From: Peromyscus leucopus
Taxonomy: Eukaryota; Chordata; Mammalia; Rodentia; Cricetidae
Direction of reading: 5' to 3'
Assembly (NCBI RefSeq): GCF_004664715.2
Contig: NC_051068.1
Coordinates: forward strand, 52,369,453-52,433,452
DNA length: 64,000 bases
Position 1 is the first letter of the stretch; each line of letters starts with the position of its first letter. The translations under genes and the position numbers were made by a program. The notes below the pieces were generated by a model. The model saw only the letters and a list, made by a program, of their open reading frames with translations, ran no database searches and was not told the origin of the DNA. Positions 12,456-23,860 of this stretch are shown in pieces.

Positions 12456-12768
12456 TGTGGTGATATTTTGTTTGTTCTCTAAGGAATAAAGCTTGCCTGG
12501 AGATCAGAGGGCTGAGCCAGCCACTACTAACCACAGAGGTCATGCAATGGTGGCACACACTTTTAATCCTGGCACTTGGGAGGAGGAAACAGGAAGTGAT
12601 AGGGCTGGATGGACACAGGAGCTTAGCTCCTTTACAGTCTGTGTAGTTGTCGAGGTAAGAACTCTCTGGTAGCTAGCTGCTCTGCTTCTCTGATCTTTTA
12701 GCATTTACCCCATATAGATATCTGATTCTGGGTATTTATTATTAAGACAAATTAGGATTCATACTACA
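12456..12768 (+). mobile_element. LTR-A solo LTR
   Basis: It begins TGTGGTGATATTTTG and ends GGATTCATACTACA, with a perfect 6-bp duplication GAACTG (12450-12455, 12769-12774). A short B1-like stretch, 'ggtggcacacacttttaatc', lies within the LTR near 12548. It is shorter than the related copy at 16950. It lies only 46 bp downstream of the LTR-B duplication, as an independent insertion. Confidence 0.85.
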
Positions 12769-12961
12769 GAACTGAAAACTTTTACAATTTCAGGGTGATT
12801 GTAAATTGAAACAGAAATTGAAAGCAAGGTGACAATATAAGACCTTATTGCACTTGTTAGAATAAAAAAAAATCTTACATAAAGCAAACAAAGCAGCAAC
12901 ATTAGAAATGGAAGTTATTTATCTAGATGAAAAATATTGCAGAGGTAAAATTAACATTGGA

Positions 12962-13617
12962 TAATAGACCGCTGGCAATGGTCGAGAGACAGCCAGAACT
13001 GACCTACTCTGGTGATGGGATGGCCAAACACCCTAATTGTCATGCTAGAAACCCCATTCAATGACTGAGGGAACTGGATGCAGAGATCCATGGCTAGGCC
13101 CCTGATGGAGTTCCGGGAGTCCAATTAGTAAGAAAGAGGAGGGTTTATATGAGTAGGAATTGTTGAGACCAAGGTTGGATAAAGCACAGGGACAAATAGC
13201 CAAACGAATGGAAACACATGAACTATGAACCAATGGCTGAGGGCCCTCCAACTGGATCAGGCCCTCTGAATGGGTGAGACAGTCGATTGGCTTGATCTGT
13301 TTGGGAGGCATCTAGGCAGTGGTACCGGATCCTGTGCTCACTGCATGAGTTGGCTGTTTGAAACCTGGGGCTTATGCAGGGACGCTTGGCTCGGCCTGGG
13401 AGGAGGGGACTGGACCTGCCTGAACTGAGTCTACCAGGTTGATCTCAGTCCTGGGGAAGGCTTTACCTTGGAGGAGGTTGGAATGGAGGGTAGGCTGGGT
13501 GGAAGGGGAGGGGAGCCGGAGGGGGGAGAACAAGGATATCTGTGGCTGATATGTAGAACTGAATGGTATTGTAAAATAAAATTAAATTAAATTTAAAAAA
13601 AAAAAAGAAAAAAAGAG
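12962..13617 (+). mobile_element. L1 3' UTR, 5' truncated
   Basis: A rodent L1 3' UTR in sense: 'tgagttggctgtttgaaacc', 'ggcttatgcagggacgcttg', 'ggacctgcctgaactgagtc', a G-rich block, then 'aaataaaattaaattaaatt' and an A-rich tail. It is the sense counterpart of 26183-26502 and 27728-28015. No ORF2 sequence remains. Confidence 0.88.
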
Positions 13618-13797
13618 TCTAAACTGATGACAAGGAGTGTAATATTGCCAAGTTTCTACTCATTGGGTCACAAAAAAGTCATAGCAGTATTCATCAGAAT
13701 TTAAAATAATATAGGTGAGCCTGACCATCAATTCATTTTGCTTGGTGTACTGTCACATCTTGTGAAGTGTGAAGCAAATATATAGTCCTGTATTTCA

Positions 13798-14184
13798 TGT
13801 TTGATGGATTGAATATTTGAATACTTGGATCCCAGTTGGTGGAACTATTTGGGTAGGTGTGCTCTTTTTTGGAAGAGGTATGTTACTAGGGCTGGGCTTG
13901 ATGGTTTCAAACTCAAAATCATAAATCACCATTTTATTTCTCCTCCTCCTCCTCCTCACCACCACCACCACCACCACCACCACCACCACCCTCCAGCCTT
14001 GTGTTTGTTGTCTCAGTGTGTAAGCTCTCACTTACTACTCTAACACCATGCCTTCCTGCCTGTGCTGTCCTCCCTTCCATGATTGTCATGGATTCACCCA
14101 TTAAAACTGAAAGCCAATAAAATTCTTCATAAGTTGCTTGGTCATGTGTCTTAGCACAGCAATAAAGAAGTAACTAAGGCAACA
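13798..14184 (+). mobile_element. ORR1-type MaLR solo LTR
   Basis: ORR1 landmarks appear in order: 'ttgaatacttggatcccagt' with 'tggtggaactatttgggtag', then 'actctaacaccatgccttcc', 'ccatgattgtcatggattca', 'actgaaagccaataaaattc' and 'cacagcaataaagaagtaac'. An expanded TCC/ACC tract (13940-13992) lies inside. Open frames over it with Pro/His or Val/Arg tracts only reflect the microsatellite. Confidence 0.75.
13940..13992. repeat. (TCC)n(ACC)n microsatellite in an LTR
   Basis: About five TCC units run directly into about eleven ACC units. It sits inside the ORR1-type LTR and probably expanded after insertion. Confidence 0.9.
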
Positions 14185-15874
14185 TGATGTACATTTAGAT
14201 TTGAATACATTTATAATTATTACCCTTTAAGTCATTTAAAAGTTTTCCTTAAGCAATTTGTTTACCTAGCTTTGGGCACTGGGTACATAGTAGTGAAAAA
14301 TACTAAGTCCTTGCCCTCAGAAATTCTCTTTTTAATAAAGCACATTTTACTCTCTTCTAGGACAAAAAAAAAGATGACTTCATTTGATAAAACTTCTCTC
14401 TGCTACAGTAGCAGAGTGACTGCATTGATACTTCATTATTATCTAGCATAACAGGAAAACCATCACTTTTCAATGTAATTTCAATTTTATATTGCTATAC
14501 TCCAAAAGACCTAGTTGCTTATCCTTAAAATATTCAAAATTGAAGAGTAATTGAAATAAGCTACAAGTTAGAAACTAAAGAAATCACCTCATTCCAATGA
14601 TGTTAAGCTATCATTTCCTTAGTAAAATCTGGAGCAGTGCTGTGGAATTGTAGGTGCTAATAAACTCATACTTCCCCTTGCTAGCAATTGGGAGAGTGCA
14701 CCTGCTATTATTGAGAGCATAAATTTAGCTATGGCTCCTGTAAACAGCTCTGTTAATATGTATGACCTTCTTTCTTTGTTTCATGTGGTTTCAGTGATGG
14801 TCCTAAATTTTCATGAAGAAAAAAATTAAAAGCATATAATTCTGATAGTACTAAACTATAATTTATTATTTTATTGCTGAAATAACCATGTTTGTATTCA
14901 ATTTATTAATCACCTTTAATAGTTGTACATGATTTCAGCTATTCAAACTAAGAATTGCTAATCTTTCTTTGCTGCAGTTGTATAAGAGAATTATTAAACT
15001 ATAGTTCGGGACTCCCTCCCAACTAGATAAATGGTTTTGAATCAAGTCATAAACTTCAGATGACTGAGCTGCTCAGTTCAGTAAAATATTTATGTCTGGC
15101 TTTAAGCATTCTATAAAAATACCAACATCAGTTCCCAGAACTCTTCTAATATTTTAAAGGTTTACATGCCAGTTGCTTTGGGATGCTTTAAGTAAACTTT
15201 TTTTGTAACTACCTGAGTTACTTAATTCACACAGGAGCCACAACCCACAAGGCCATTGATAGTAATATACCACAGTCAGTGCACTACCAAGTTGACTACT
15301 GTGTCGTTAAATAGTCAGAAGGCATGCAACAGTTTAAGGTTAATATACCATACTTACCCATTGACTGAATTCCAAGACCATCACTAGTCTGAAGGTCATC
15401 CTATAATTTAGAAAAATGCTAAGTGTAACTGTAATAGCTGCCAATCATCAGACAAACTTCTACTGTCACAAATATAATTGAGATCCTTGTCCTGTAAGGA
15501 AATGAAGTCACATTCATCATTTGATATTTTGAATTATCTGTATGAGTAAAGATGTGAAATCTATTGTTTTATGCTTGAAGTATGCTTTCCTGGATAAATT
15601 CATATGTTATTACTCACTTACGTCTCCCTAGTATGTCCATGAAGCAGGAAGCAGGTTCAAGGCAAATATATAAAATATACATGGCAATATCAACTTTTTT
15701 TTATAAATTTTAAAAAGGGAACATGATTGATAAATTATTAATATATATTAATTTATATATTTGTCTTATTTCTGGAAATAAATTACTGAATCTGAATGTT
15801 TTATATTTTGCAAAGTCTGAGAAACAAATTGGTCAGGTTTGCCCATGGAGCCAATTAATACATAAGGCACTAGA
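14185..15874. other. Unassigned AT-rich interval
   Basis: No gene or confident repeat was recognised. A short piece near 14270-14335 vaguely resembles an ancient mammalian repeat but is too weak to call. Confidence 0.45.
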
Positions 15875-16050
15875 TGAAGGGCTGAGATCTTTGGTTCAAA
15901 TACCAGCTTTGTCATCTGTCAGCTGTACAACCTGAAGCAATTTTTCAGAATTTGGGGACATTGGTTTTCTTCTTTGAAAAAGAATTCTGCCTACATCACA
16001 GGAAAACATTAGATGCAAATATGATAATTTGTATCAAAGCACTTTACCTT
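15875..16050 (+). mobile_element. MIR SINE, ancient
   Basis: The order of MIR landmarks is preserved: 'ggttcaaataccagctttgt', 'gtcagctgtacaacctgaag', a degenerate 'cagtttcctcatctgtaaaa' region, and 'ctacatcacaggaaaacatt' leading to 'tcaaagcacttt'. It is heavily diverged, as expected for a pre-rodent SINE. Confidence 0.6.
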
Positions 16051-16420
16051 CCAATCTCATGGGGAAAGTAAGTTATTAATACTAGTGGTCTGTTGCCATA
16101 TACTATTTGTGAATCATGGCAGAGAGATCATATTCAAATGCTGCGTAAAGCATACTCTGGTCCATCTTTACTTATCATCCTAGAAGCTATATTTCCTCAG
16201 CCATATCTGACCCTATTGGTTTTTCTGTACACACATCTCTGGGCTGTTTTCATACAACAACACTGTCAGAGAGCTAAGTAAGCTGACCTTGATGGCTCTA
16301 CACTGTGGCTCTTCTCGGAAACTTCAGTTACAAAACTTGGGGTGGTGCATTCTGATCTGTTTCCTGGAGTATTTTTTTTTTCTAGCATTCTATTAAGGAA
16401 TAACAAATATGCCAAGAAAC

Positions 16421-16784
16421 TGTACTGACCAGTTTCGTATCAATTTGACTCAAGCTAGAGCCATCAGAAAAGGGTGAGTCTCAAGTGAGAAAATGTCTCC
16501 ATAAGATTAGATTGTATGCAAGCCTGTTGAGCATTTTCTTAACTAGTGATTCATGGTAATCCTGGGTCTCATAAGAGAACAGGCTGAGCAAGCCAAGGAA
16601 AGCAAGCCTTAAGTAGCACCCTTCCATGGCCTTTACAACAGCTTCTGCCTTCAGGTTTGCAGCCCATTTGACATCCTGCCCTCACTGTTGTTTGGAACTG
16701 TGTAAGTGAAATAAACCCTTTCCTCCCCAACTTGCTTTTTGGTCATGGTGTTTCTTTGCAGCAATAGAATCCCTAACAAAGACA
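16421..16784 (+). mobile_element. MaLR (MT-like) solo LTR with 5-bp duplication
   Basis: A 364-bp LTR begins TGTACTGACC and ends CAAAGACA. A perfect 5-bp duplication GAAAC flanks it (16416-16420, 16785-16789), the ERVL/MaLR target length. Inside are 'aagctagagccatcagaaaa', the polyadenylation region 'gtgaaataaaccctttcctc' and 'gcagcaatagaatccctaac'. The exact subfamily was not assigned. Confidence 0.88.
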
Positions 16785-16949
16785 GAAACTGAAATGGAGT
16801 TGACAGCCAGCCTGTGACTTACCACCACCATTGTTCTTTTCCTACCCTGCTTCCCCTTGCTGAGAGAAGCTGCTTTTTGTATAGGTCCCAGGACTCCTTG
16901 CTCCTCCCTACCCCATTATCCACATTAGCACTTATATTGTTAGTGAGAC

Positions 16950-17795
16950 TGTGGTGATATTTTGTTTGTGGTCTAACACATAAAGGTTACCTGAGGATCA
17001 GAGTACAGAGCTAAGCCACTAGCTAGCCTTAGAGGCCAGGCAGTGGTGGCTCACACCTTTAATTCCAGCACTGGGGAGGCAGAGGCAGATGGATCTCTGT
17101 GGGTTCTAGGCCACCCTGGGCTACACAGGATTGATCCAGTGTAAAACAGAAACAGAGCCAGGCAGTAGGGGCACAAATCTTTGATCCCAGCCCTGGGGAT
17201 CTCATGCCTTTAATCCCAGCACTATGAGGTAGAGACAGGAAGTAATATGGCTGGACTGGGAAGAGAGAGGAATATAAGACAGGAGAAATCAGAAGCCCTG
17301 TAACTGAAGTTTTTTCCGGTCCTACCTAACCCCAAAACCCAACTAAACAAACAGAAGTTTATATTAATTAAAGCCATTAGCTCAGGCCTACCACTGACTA
17401 GCTCTTACATTTAAACTCAGCCCATTTCTGTTAATCTATATGTCACCATGTGTGCTGTGGCTTTACCTGTGTGCCATTACATGTTGCTCCCTGGATAGCC
17501 CATTGGCATCTCCTGAGTCAGCCTTCCACTTTCCAGAATTCTCCTTGTCTGTTTATCCCACCTATACTTCCTGCCTGGCTACTGGCCAATCAGCGTTTTA
17601 TTTATCAACCAATCAGAACAACACATTCACAACACACAGAATCATATCACCCATCAAAGCCCCTTCCCTTTTGCCTGAGGAGTTGGTGAGGTGAGAGGTG
17701 GCTGTGGCTTGTTCCTTTATCTCTCTGATCTTTCAGCATTTACTCTGATATCTGGCTCTGGGTTTTTATTAAGACCAATTAGGATTCATGCTACA
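16950..17795 (+). mobile_element. LTR-A solo LTR inserted in L1, itself interrupted by LTR-B
   Basis: It begins TGTGGTGATATTTTG and ends GGATTCATGCTACA. The flanks are TGAGAC (16944-16949) and TGAGGC (17796-17801), a 6-bp duplication with one change. Without the nested LTR-B it is about 480 bp. It holds two B1-like segments (about 17035-17130 and 17156-17222) in sense orientation, with 'ctttaattccagcactgggg' and 'atgcctttaatcccagcact'. Related copies: 12456 and, more distantly, 23861. Confidence 0.85.
17299..17656 (-). mobile_element. LTR-B solo LTR, antisense, nested in LTR-A
   Basis: A 358-bp LTR in reverse: plus-strand text begins TGTAACTGAAG and ends CACCCATCA. A perfect 6-bp duplication AAGCCC flanks it (17293-17298, 17657-17662). 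It contains the reverse complement of the LTR-B core ('ctggctactggccaatcagc', 'tttatcaaccaatcagaaca'). It must be younger than the LTR-A it interrupts. Open frames at 17440-17694 fall in it and are incidental. Confidence 0.92.
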
Positions 17796-17970
17796 TGAGG
17801 CGGTATGGGTGTAGCTTCTGAAATTCGTAGGAAACATAATCTCACAGCAAACTACCTCTTCCTCTAATCCTTGCAAAGTTTTTGCCTGTTTTTCATGATG
17901 ACTCCTAAGCCTTAGGTGAGGGAGTTATACTGCAGCTGTACCTTTGGGGCCTGGGAGATACAACTCTGCA

Positions 17971-18690
17971 TTTCATGCTACCAGAAGGTATATTATAAGC
18001 TTCCAAAAGAGGAAAGCACCTGACAGTAGTACTCAGGCATGATATCTCTGAACCACAACAATCACCAGCATGGCATGATAACCCTAAAAGTGCAGCAGTG
18101 ACATATCTTGTGCACATCTTGACTGGTAATGATTAGCTCTTTAATTGGACTTAAGACCTAATCAAGGAGAAGGTAATCACGCCTGGTACTAGAACATTCT
18201 ACAACTGCTAGAGATAGTGAAGTCATGGATAATGGAGAAGAACCCACAATCACCACTTTACCAAACTAGCACAATCGCTAACTACATTCTAGATACTTAT
18301 TATCTTACCCACAAATAAGTGTAGTCTCCATCCATCATCAAGAAAACTTCTCTTTGCAATAGATGTTAGTACTCAGGCACATATGCTGGCCTGCCCTTGG
18401 AGACCTGGCGGAAGATGTCATCAGCTACAGCCACTCCGTATGCTCATATGCTAAATCCCATTAGTAAAGGCAACCCCTTCTCAGTCTTTCTCCCTCTCTT
18501 CCCGCCACTTCTCATCTCCGGAGGCAGTCTCTGCACCCCTTCTCTCTCCCCTCTCTCCCTTCAACCCAGTAAACCTCTCACATGAGTTTGTTGTGTGACT
18601 TGACTTGTGGTGCCCCCTTGGCTCCAACTCGCCAAGGTCACCCTACTGCCATTCTCAACTAAACACCAACAATGGAGACTGTTACAGAAG
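17971..18690 (+). mobile_element. L1 3' UTR, inverted 5' part, split by LTR-D
   Basis: The sense-orientation L1 3' UTR includes 'gaaccacaacaatcaccagc' followed by 'atggcatgata', then 'aattggacttaagacctaat' and 'gcctggtactagaacattct'. It resumes after LTR-D with 'gagactgttacagaagacca'. Its last bases lie directly next, in L1 order, to the first bases of the antisense part at 17802-17970. That is the arrangement expected of an L1 with an inverted 5' segment (twin priming). Confidence 0.68.
18364..18671 (+). mobile_element. LTR-D: 308-bp LTR-like insertion in L1
   Basis: The L1 text breaks at 'tttgcaataga' and resumes at 'atggagactgttac'. The insert begins TGTTAGTACTC and ends CACCAACA, with near-duplicates ATAGA (18359-18363) and ATGGA (18672-18676). 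It is C/T-rich ('ctttctccctctcttcccgc') and has a possible poly(A) signal AGTAAA followed by 'tttgttgtgtgacttgactt', as in an LTR R region. The family is not known to me. Confidence 0.55.
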
Positions 18691-18874
18691 ACCACAATGC
18701 CTCTCTCTCTTTTATTATAAAGAACGGTCATATTGCCTATTTTATTTGTTGAATGAATAAATTAGTGGTTAATAGTTATAGATTAGGATTATGAAAGGAT
18801 GCAGAAAATTCTACTAGGACTTAGAAACACTAAGATTGTGTTTCTTATGACACAGTGAAATTCACAATGACTAA

Positions 18875-19310
18875 GTTGTGGGGTGAGCCTATGTACATAG
18901 GTATCTATCCATTCACAAATGGATAAAGACAATGTAGAATAGATATACAGTGGGATATTATTCAGACATGAAGACAAATGTTATGTTGTTTACAAAAACA
19001 TATACACATATTATATATTGTTCATATTAAATAAACATAATCAGTTCAGACAAATATTATATGATATTGTTAACTTATGAATCCTAAATTCTGTATACAG
19101 TGACATCATTTGTGTGTCTATATAATGTGAAAGTAGAAGTGAAAAACTCTAGGAAAAGGGAAAATGAAATCTAACAGAGGGAGAGATTGGAGTGTGTGGG
19201 AAGAGTGTGGTCAGCACACCAAGTATGGTTTCACACTATATGTGAAAATATTCTCATGATACTCTGCCATGTGCTATGAATTTATGCCAATAAAAAGATA
19301 ATGTAAAAGC
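18875..19310 (+). mobile_element. Ancient mammalian L1 3' end
   Basis: An ORF2 3' end signature is visible: 'gtatctatccattcacaaat', 'gatatacagtgggatattat' and 'tcagacatgaag'. A degenerate 3' UTR follows ('gagattggagtgtgtgggaa'), ending near 'ccaataaaaagataatgtaa'. It is more diverged than the rodent L1s here. Confidence 0.6.
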
Positions 19311-19977
19311 TTAAAATAAATCTATCCATCCCCATATTGCTAGTATTCTCATCATTCCTCATTCCTAAAAACAGCTTCCAAGCATTTCTTTCAATCACCA
19401 CAAAATACCAAACTCGTTTTATTCCTAAAATAAAATCTGTCCAAAACATTCACACCCTCAAACTTGTCATTGGTTTTCCATCTTCTACTGGATCAACTTA
19501 AAATCCCATTTGTTACTTTAAAACAAAAATAAGACTGTATAAAGCAACATCCACAATGTATTTTTACCTCATTAGCTTTTAATATAAGCCTGAATATTTA
19601 CTGTATTAGCTATAAATTCCATCGTCCTAGTAACTATTTAAGATACAACCCTGTTCTGTTATTTAATTTAATTGTTTCTTTGCAGTCAATAATGCTTTAA
19701 TTCAAATTGACATTAAGGTATGAATTCTATGTAAAATTATGTAGTTAAATGCACAATTCTACATGAACTTTTTTTTCCTGTAATGTGGTCTGTTATAAGT
19801 AATAGCTTGACACAGCTAGAGAAGCTTTTCCCTTCTCATCTGGTGGACCCCAATTTTATTTTACTTTTGTTTATCCATTGTATTTTTCCTTTTATTTTAT
19901 GTGTTTCTTTACTATATCACACCCTCTTCTTGACTCACAATTCCCTTTGTTGCTTTTCATATTTTTACAATTTTAAA
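19311..19977. other. Unassigned AT-rich interval
   Basis: Nothing was recognised. The frame at 19783-20007 runs from unassigned DNA into the MaLR LTR and is incidental. Confidence 0.5.
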
Positions 19978-20365
19978 TGGCTGGGTTTGTGTGTCAACTT
20001 GACATGAGCTAGAGTCATCAGAGAAGAGGGAGCCTCAGTTGAGGAAAGGCCTCTATGAGATCCAGCTGTAAGGTATTTTCTCATTTAGTGATCATTGATC
20101 GAGGGCCCAGCCTCGTGCAGGTGATCCTGGGTTCTATAAGAGGATGGGCTGAGAGGCCAGGGGAAGCAAGTCAGTAAGCAGCTCCTCTCTTTGGCCTCTG
20201 CATCAGCTCCATCTTCTAGTATCCTGCCCTGTTTTGAGTTCCTGCCCTTACTTTCTTCAGTAAAGAACAGAAATGCTGATGTGTAAGCCTAATAAACCCT
20301 TTCCTCCCCAACTTGCTCTTTGGCCCTGCTGTTTTATCATAACAATACAAACTTTAACTAAGACA
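19978..20365 (+). mobile_element. MaLR (MT-like) solo LTR
   Basis: Begins TGGCTGGGTTTGTG and ends TAACTAAGACA. It shares 'gtgtcaacttgacatgagct', 'gatcctgggttctataagag' and 'ccctttcctccccaacttgc' with the 16421 copy. No clear duplication is visible at the chosen borders, so they may be a few bases off. Confidence 0.75.
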
Positions 20366-20419
20366 CACTTATATCTAAGTAGACGATAATCTCAATGTTT
20401 ATTATAACACGGAGCCTTT

Positions 20420-21172
20420 TTTTTTCTGATTGGTTGGTTCAGTTTTTTCTTTCATTTTTCTTTATTAAGAAATTTTCTACTCACTCCACATACTAGCCAC
20501 AGATTCCCCCTCCTCCTCCCTTCTCCTACCCCCAGCCCTCTTTCCCAAGCCACCCCACATCCCCACATCCCTCAAATTGAGGTCTCCCAAGGGGAGTCAG
20601 CAGATCCCAGAACACTGAGCCTAGGCAGGTCCAAGCCCCTTCCCACTGCACCAAGGCTGTGCAAGGTGTCACACCAGAGGCACCGGGTTCCAGAAGCCTG
20701 CCCATAGACCAGGGACAGATCCCGATCCCCCTGCCTGGGTGCCCCCCAACTAGTTCGAGCCAAACAACCATCTTCCATATCCAGAGAACCTAGTCTAGTC
20801 CCATGGGGGCTCCGCAAGCACCAGTCTACAGTTCATGGGCTTCCACTAGTGTGGCCGGTCATTTTTGCACGTCTTCCCATCATGATCTCAAAGTTCCTTG
20901 CCTGCAGTATCTCTTCTCTCTCTCATCAGTTGGCTTCCTGGAGCTCAGCATGGTGCCTGGCCATAGCTCTCTGTATCTGCCTCCATCAGTCACTGGACAA
21001 AGGCTCTATGATGACAGCTAGGTTATTTGCTAGGCTGTTCACTAGAGTAGACCGGTCCAGGCATCCTCTGGACCACTGCCAGCAGACCAAGGTGGGGTCA
21101 ACCTTGTGGATTCCTGAGAGTCTCCCCAGCATCCATATAAGTGTCTTCCCCTCCCCAGACAGGCTAATATAA
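20420..21172 (-). mobile_element. Long L1 3' UTR, antisense
   Basis: A T-rich start (reverse of the tail) and a C-rich block ('gccacagattccccctcctc') lead into 'gaggtctcccaaggggagtc', 'ggcaccgggttccagaagcc' and 'ccagagaacctagtctagtc', a rodent L1 3' UTR type different from that at 26183 and 27728. It is the most GC-rich stretch nearby. Several overlapping frames of up to 107 codons on both strands come only from low stop density. Confidence 0.78.
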
Positions 21173-23860
21173 CATTCTTACAAACCACATAGAAACAGCT
21201 CCTAAAATGGCCTAATATCCTGATACTTTTTTGTCTTTAACCTAAATTCATATTTTAAACGAGGTACATTCTCATCATTTTAGATGGAGCCCTTGATTTT
21301 CCAAGCAGTGGGATAGTAAAATGTTTTATTTCTTTTGCAAGTGAATATTTTTAAATTGAAAAATATCTGTTGTGAAACTATAGGAAATTTTATTGTGAAA
21401 GACCCACAAACTTCAAAGTACAAGGTACCATCCATGCATTTTTACATATATGTATTATTATGATGCCTCTATGTCTGTACTATTATGAACTATGGAAATT
21501 ATTATTTAGTGCTTGGAGCTTTTTAAAAGCATTATAAGTACTTCACAAACATTTCTGAATTTAGAATAGAAAGATGTGTACAGACAATAAAGCAGGCTTC
21601 TTATCAATGAAGATAATCAGAAAAAAAAAATTCAAAGAAGAGAATGAGAAAATATGCTTGGAAGTATGAGATAAATAACATGATAATGAAGAACTAACTG
21701 GCCATAATCTTTAAAGGATGGAGAGTGTTGCAGGCAGATGGATATAGCCCCGCTTTCTCCCTTAAAGCATATATTAACCAAGACGGTAGAGCTCACAGTC
21801 CAGAATATCCTTGCACTAAAAAGGTTGATAAAAGCCTGCAAAGATTTAGAGGCTGGTCTATGGTCAACTTTCTCCTTGACTTTTAAGCCTGTGACAAAGC
21901 ATAAACATCATGGCCAAGGCAGGGGAAACTGCTCCCCTTAATGCATTCAGAAAGCAGAAAAAGACAGAGGGGTAAGATGGGCGATGGCATTCCCTTAAAT
22001 AAAATGTCCCTGCAACATATTAACTCGGCCTAATCCCCATCTACTAGTCTCTACTATCCTGCAATGATGCCAGCATCATGCTATGAATCATCCATCAGTG
22101 GATGAAACAACTAAAGTGTTCAGAGGTCTCCTGATCGAGGCAGTCATCTCAAATATCACCTCTTAACACGAGTTTGGAACAATAAAAGTAAGAAAAAAGA
22201 AAAAAGGAAAGTTTTAGTTTTTAAAAAATCAATTTCAAAGGTTTTTAATTACAGAGAAATAACAAAGTATGTGTGTGACTGAGAGAAACAACAACGACAA
22301 AAAAAAAAAAAAAAAAACAGTGAGGGACAGAGACAAAGGAAGGCATCATCACGATAAAATAAAGTAGACCCTGCAGTGCTACTCAGCATCGCTTAGTCCA
22401 CCTTTCAGTTCACAGTGTCATGACAATTTATTTTACCTGGGTCTTTGTTACTTACAATAAGAAAATATAAGGGTTCTTGGGGAAAGGGGTATTTATTACT
22501 CACTCATTCTCTTGAAATAACTTATCTAGAACTTTTTGTAAATGCCCTGCATCTTGATTTCTATACCACATCTCTGAAAATGAGGATGAAGAACAAATGC
22601 CTGAATAAAGAATTTAAAGTTCAACCAAAGCTGTTTCTAGCTTTGATGGCACTCAGGTAGATTAGATAAAGAAGGATGAAAAGGACAGCCATCGTGTTTG
22701 AATTCTCCTTTTACATTGGACCTCATGGTCTGATTTTCCCAATTAATTGTAATCTTTTATAAATCCCTGGAGACTCACAGGCCTGTCCAAACCTGCTAAT
22801 TAGGAGTCCATCAGTATTCTTGATGGTGTTCTTGTAGTACCTGCTCTGAAGGAGTATTTTGTGCTAAATGTATCCCTTGTATATAAATATCTATTAATGA
22901 ACATGGTATTAGTAAATTTTTATTTTCTAAATATATGATGAATACCAAAATAGCTTTAAAAACAATGTCCTTCCATTGAAACCCAATAATGTATTCTGTA
23001 CAATCAGCATGATGTACAGAAAGGACCATAAGCACACATTAAAACTTGGGAAACCTAATTTTCAGCTGAATTCTGTATTTATGGGTTCCTTAAACTCTTA
23101 AAATCTCAATTTTCTTATTGATAAATTGAGGGAGTTGAACTAACATTAATTTGTAAACTGTGAGCCCTAAACTCACATATGGAGTATATGGGTGTTTGGG
23201 ATGGTTTGGAGGTTGTGAAAGCAAGCCTAGCACAAAAGAAAACTTAAATAGCCATATGAGACTTGACTTGTAACACCATGTAGTACTGTTTAAATACAAC
23301 ATCTTTTTATTAGTATTATTACCAATCTGCACCGAATAAATATACAGAAGTTAGACCTAGGAACTTATTTTAGAAGCAAACTCATTGCCTGAAAAGTGTA
23401 TACTTTACCATGCATTTTTATCAAGATTGACAAGATTAAATTTTAGGTAACAAAAAAAAATCAAGAATCTGAACTTACGGGTATAACATCACACATATGT
23501 TTTAGTTGTATGTAGTTTAAATTTAATACATATTCAGACATGTAAATGATAGCATATTCTTAGATTGTACTATCTAAAATAGGTTTACAACAGTTTTATA
23601 CAAATTATAGAAAAGCAATAAAATACAATATTTAGCATAGCACAATCACTTTTGTAGACTATCTCTTACCCACCAAATGCATTTTTAAATACAATATAAA
23701 ATTATATCTGTAAAAATTCATGATAAGAGCAAAAAAGAAAATGTTAAGAAAAGAAGTGAAACTATAATCCAAATAAATTAGAGAATTTTGACTTATTTAA
23801 AGCACAGTTCTCTAAAAGTATATAAAGAAATGTATCAAGTACCTATGTCTGAAGGATCTG
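21173..23860. other. Unassigned interval with possible old repeats
   Basis: A run of A at 22299-22317 and a possible old LTR fragment near 21960-22180 ('ccatcagtggatgaaacaac') are visible but not assignable. About 23050-23180 resembles a degenerate MIR ('aatctcaattttcttattga', then 'taaattgagggagttgaact'). No gene was recognised. Confidence 0.4.
23050..23180 (+). mobile_element. Possible MIR fragment
   Basis: The order 'gggttccttaaactcttaaa', 'tctcaattttcttattgata', 'aattgagggagttgaactaa' resembles the central MIR region (a decayed version of cttaacctctc...cctcatctgtaaaatgggg). It is too diverged to be sure. Confidence 0.35.

Larger units (their letters stand above)
16810..17970 (-). mobile_element. 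L1 3' UTR, antisense part of an inverted L1, split by LTR-A
   Basis: Two stretches, about 16810-16949 and 17802-17970, align in order to the antisense L1 3' UTR seen at 239-755 and 9180-9392 ('ttttgtataggtcccaggac'; 'tgggtgtagcttctgaaatt'; 'cctaagccttaggtgaggga'). LTR-A at 16950-17795 separates them, with a 6-bp duplication TGAGAC/TGAGGC. From about 17970 the same L1 continues in the opposite orientation. The left border is uncertain. Confidence 0.7.

Noticed and set aside
13795..14043. Frames with His/Pro or Val/Arg tracts
   Set aside because: They are translations of the (TCC)n(ACC)n microsatellite in an ORR1-type LTR.
17440..17694. Two overlapping frames of 79-84 codons
   Set aside because: They lie within antisense LTR-B; similar frames recur at 33470-33704 and 7018-7233 in the same LTR family.
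20526..21172. Overlapping frames of 72-107 codons on both strands
   Set aside because: They lie in the GC-rich antisense L1 3' UTR; low stop density there explains them.
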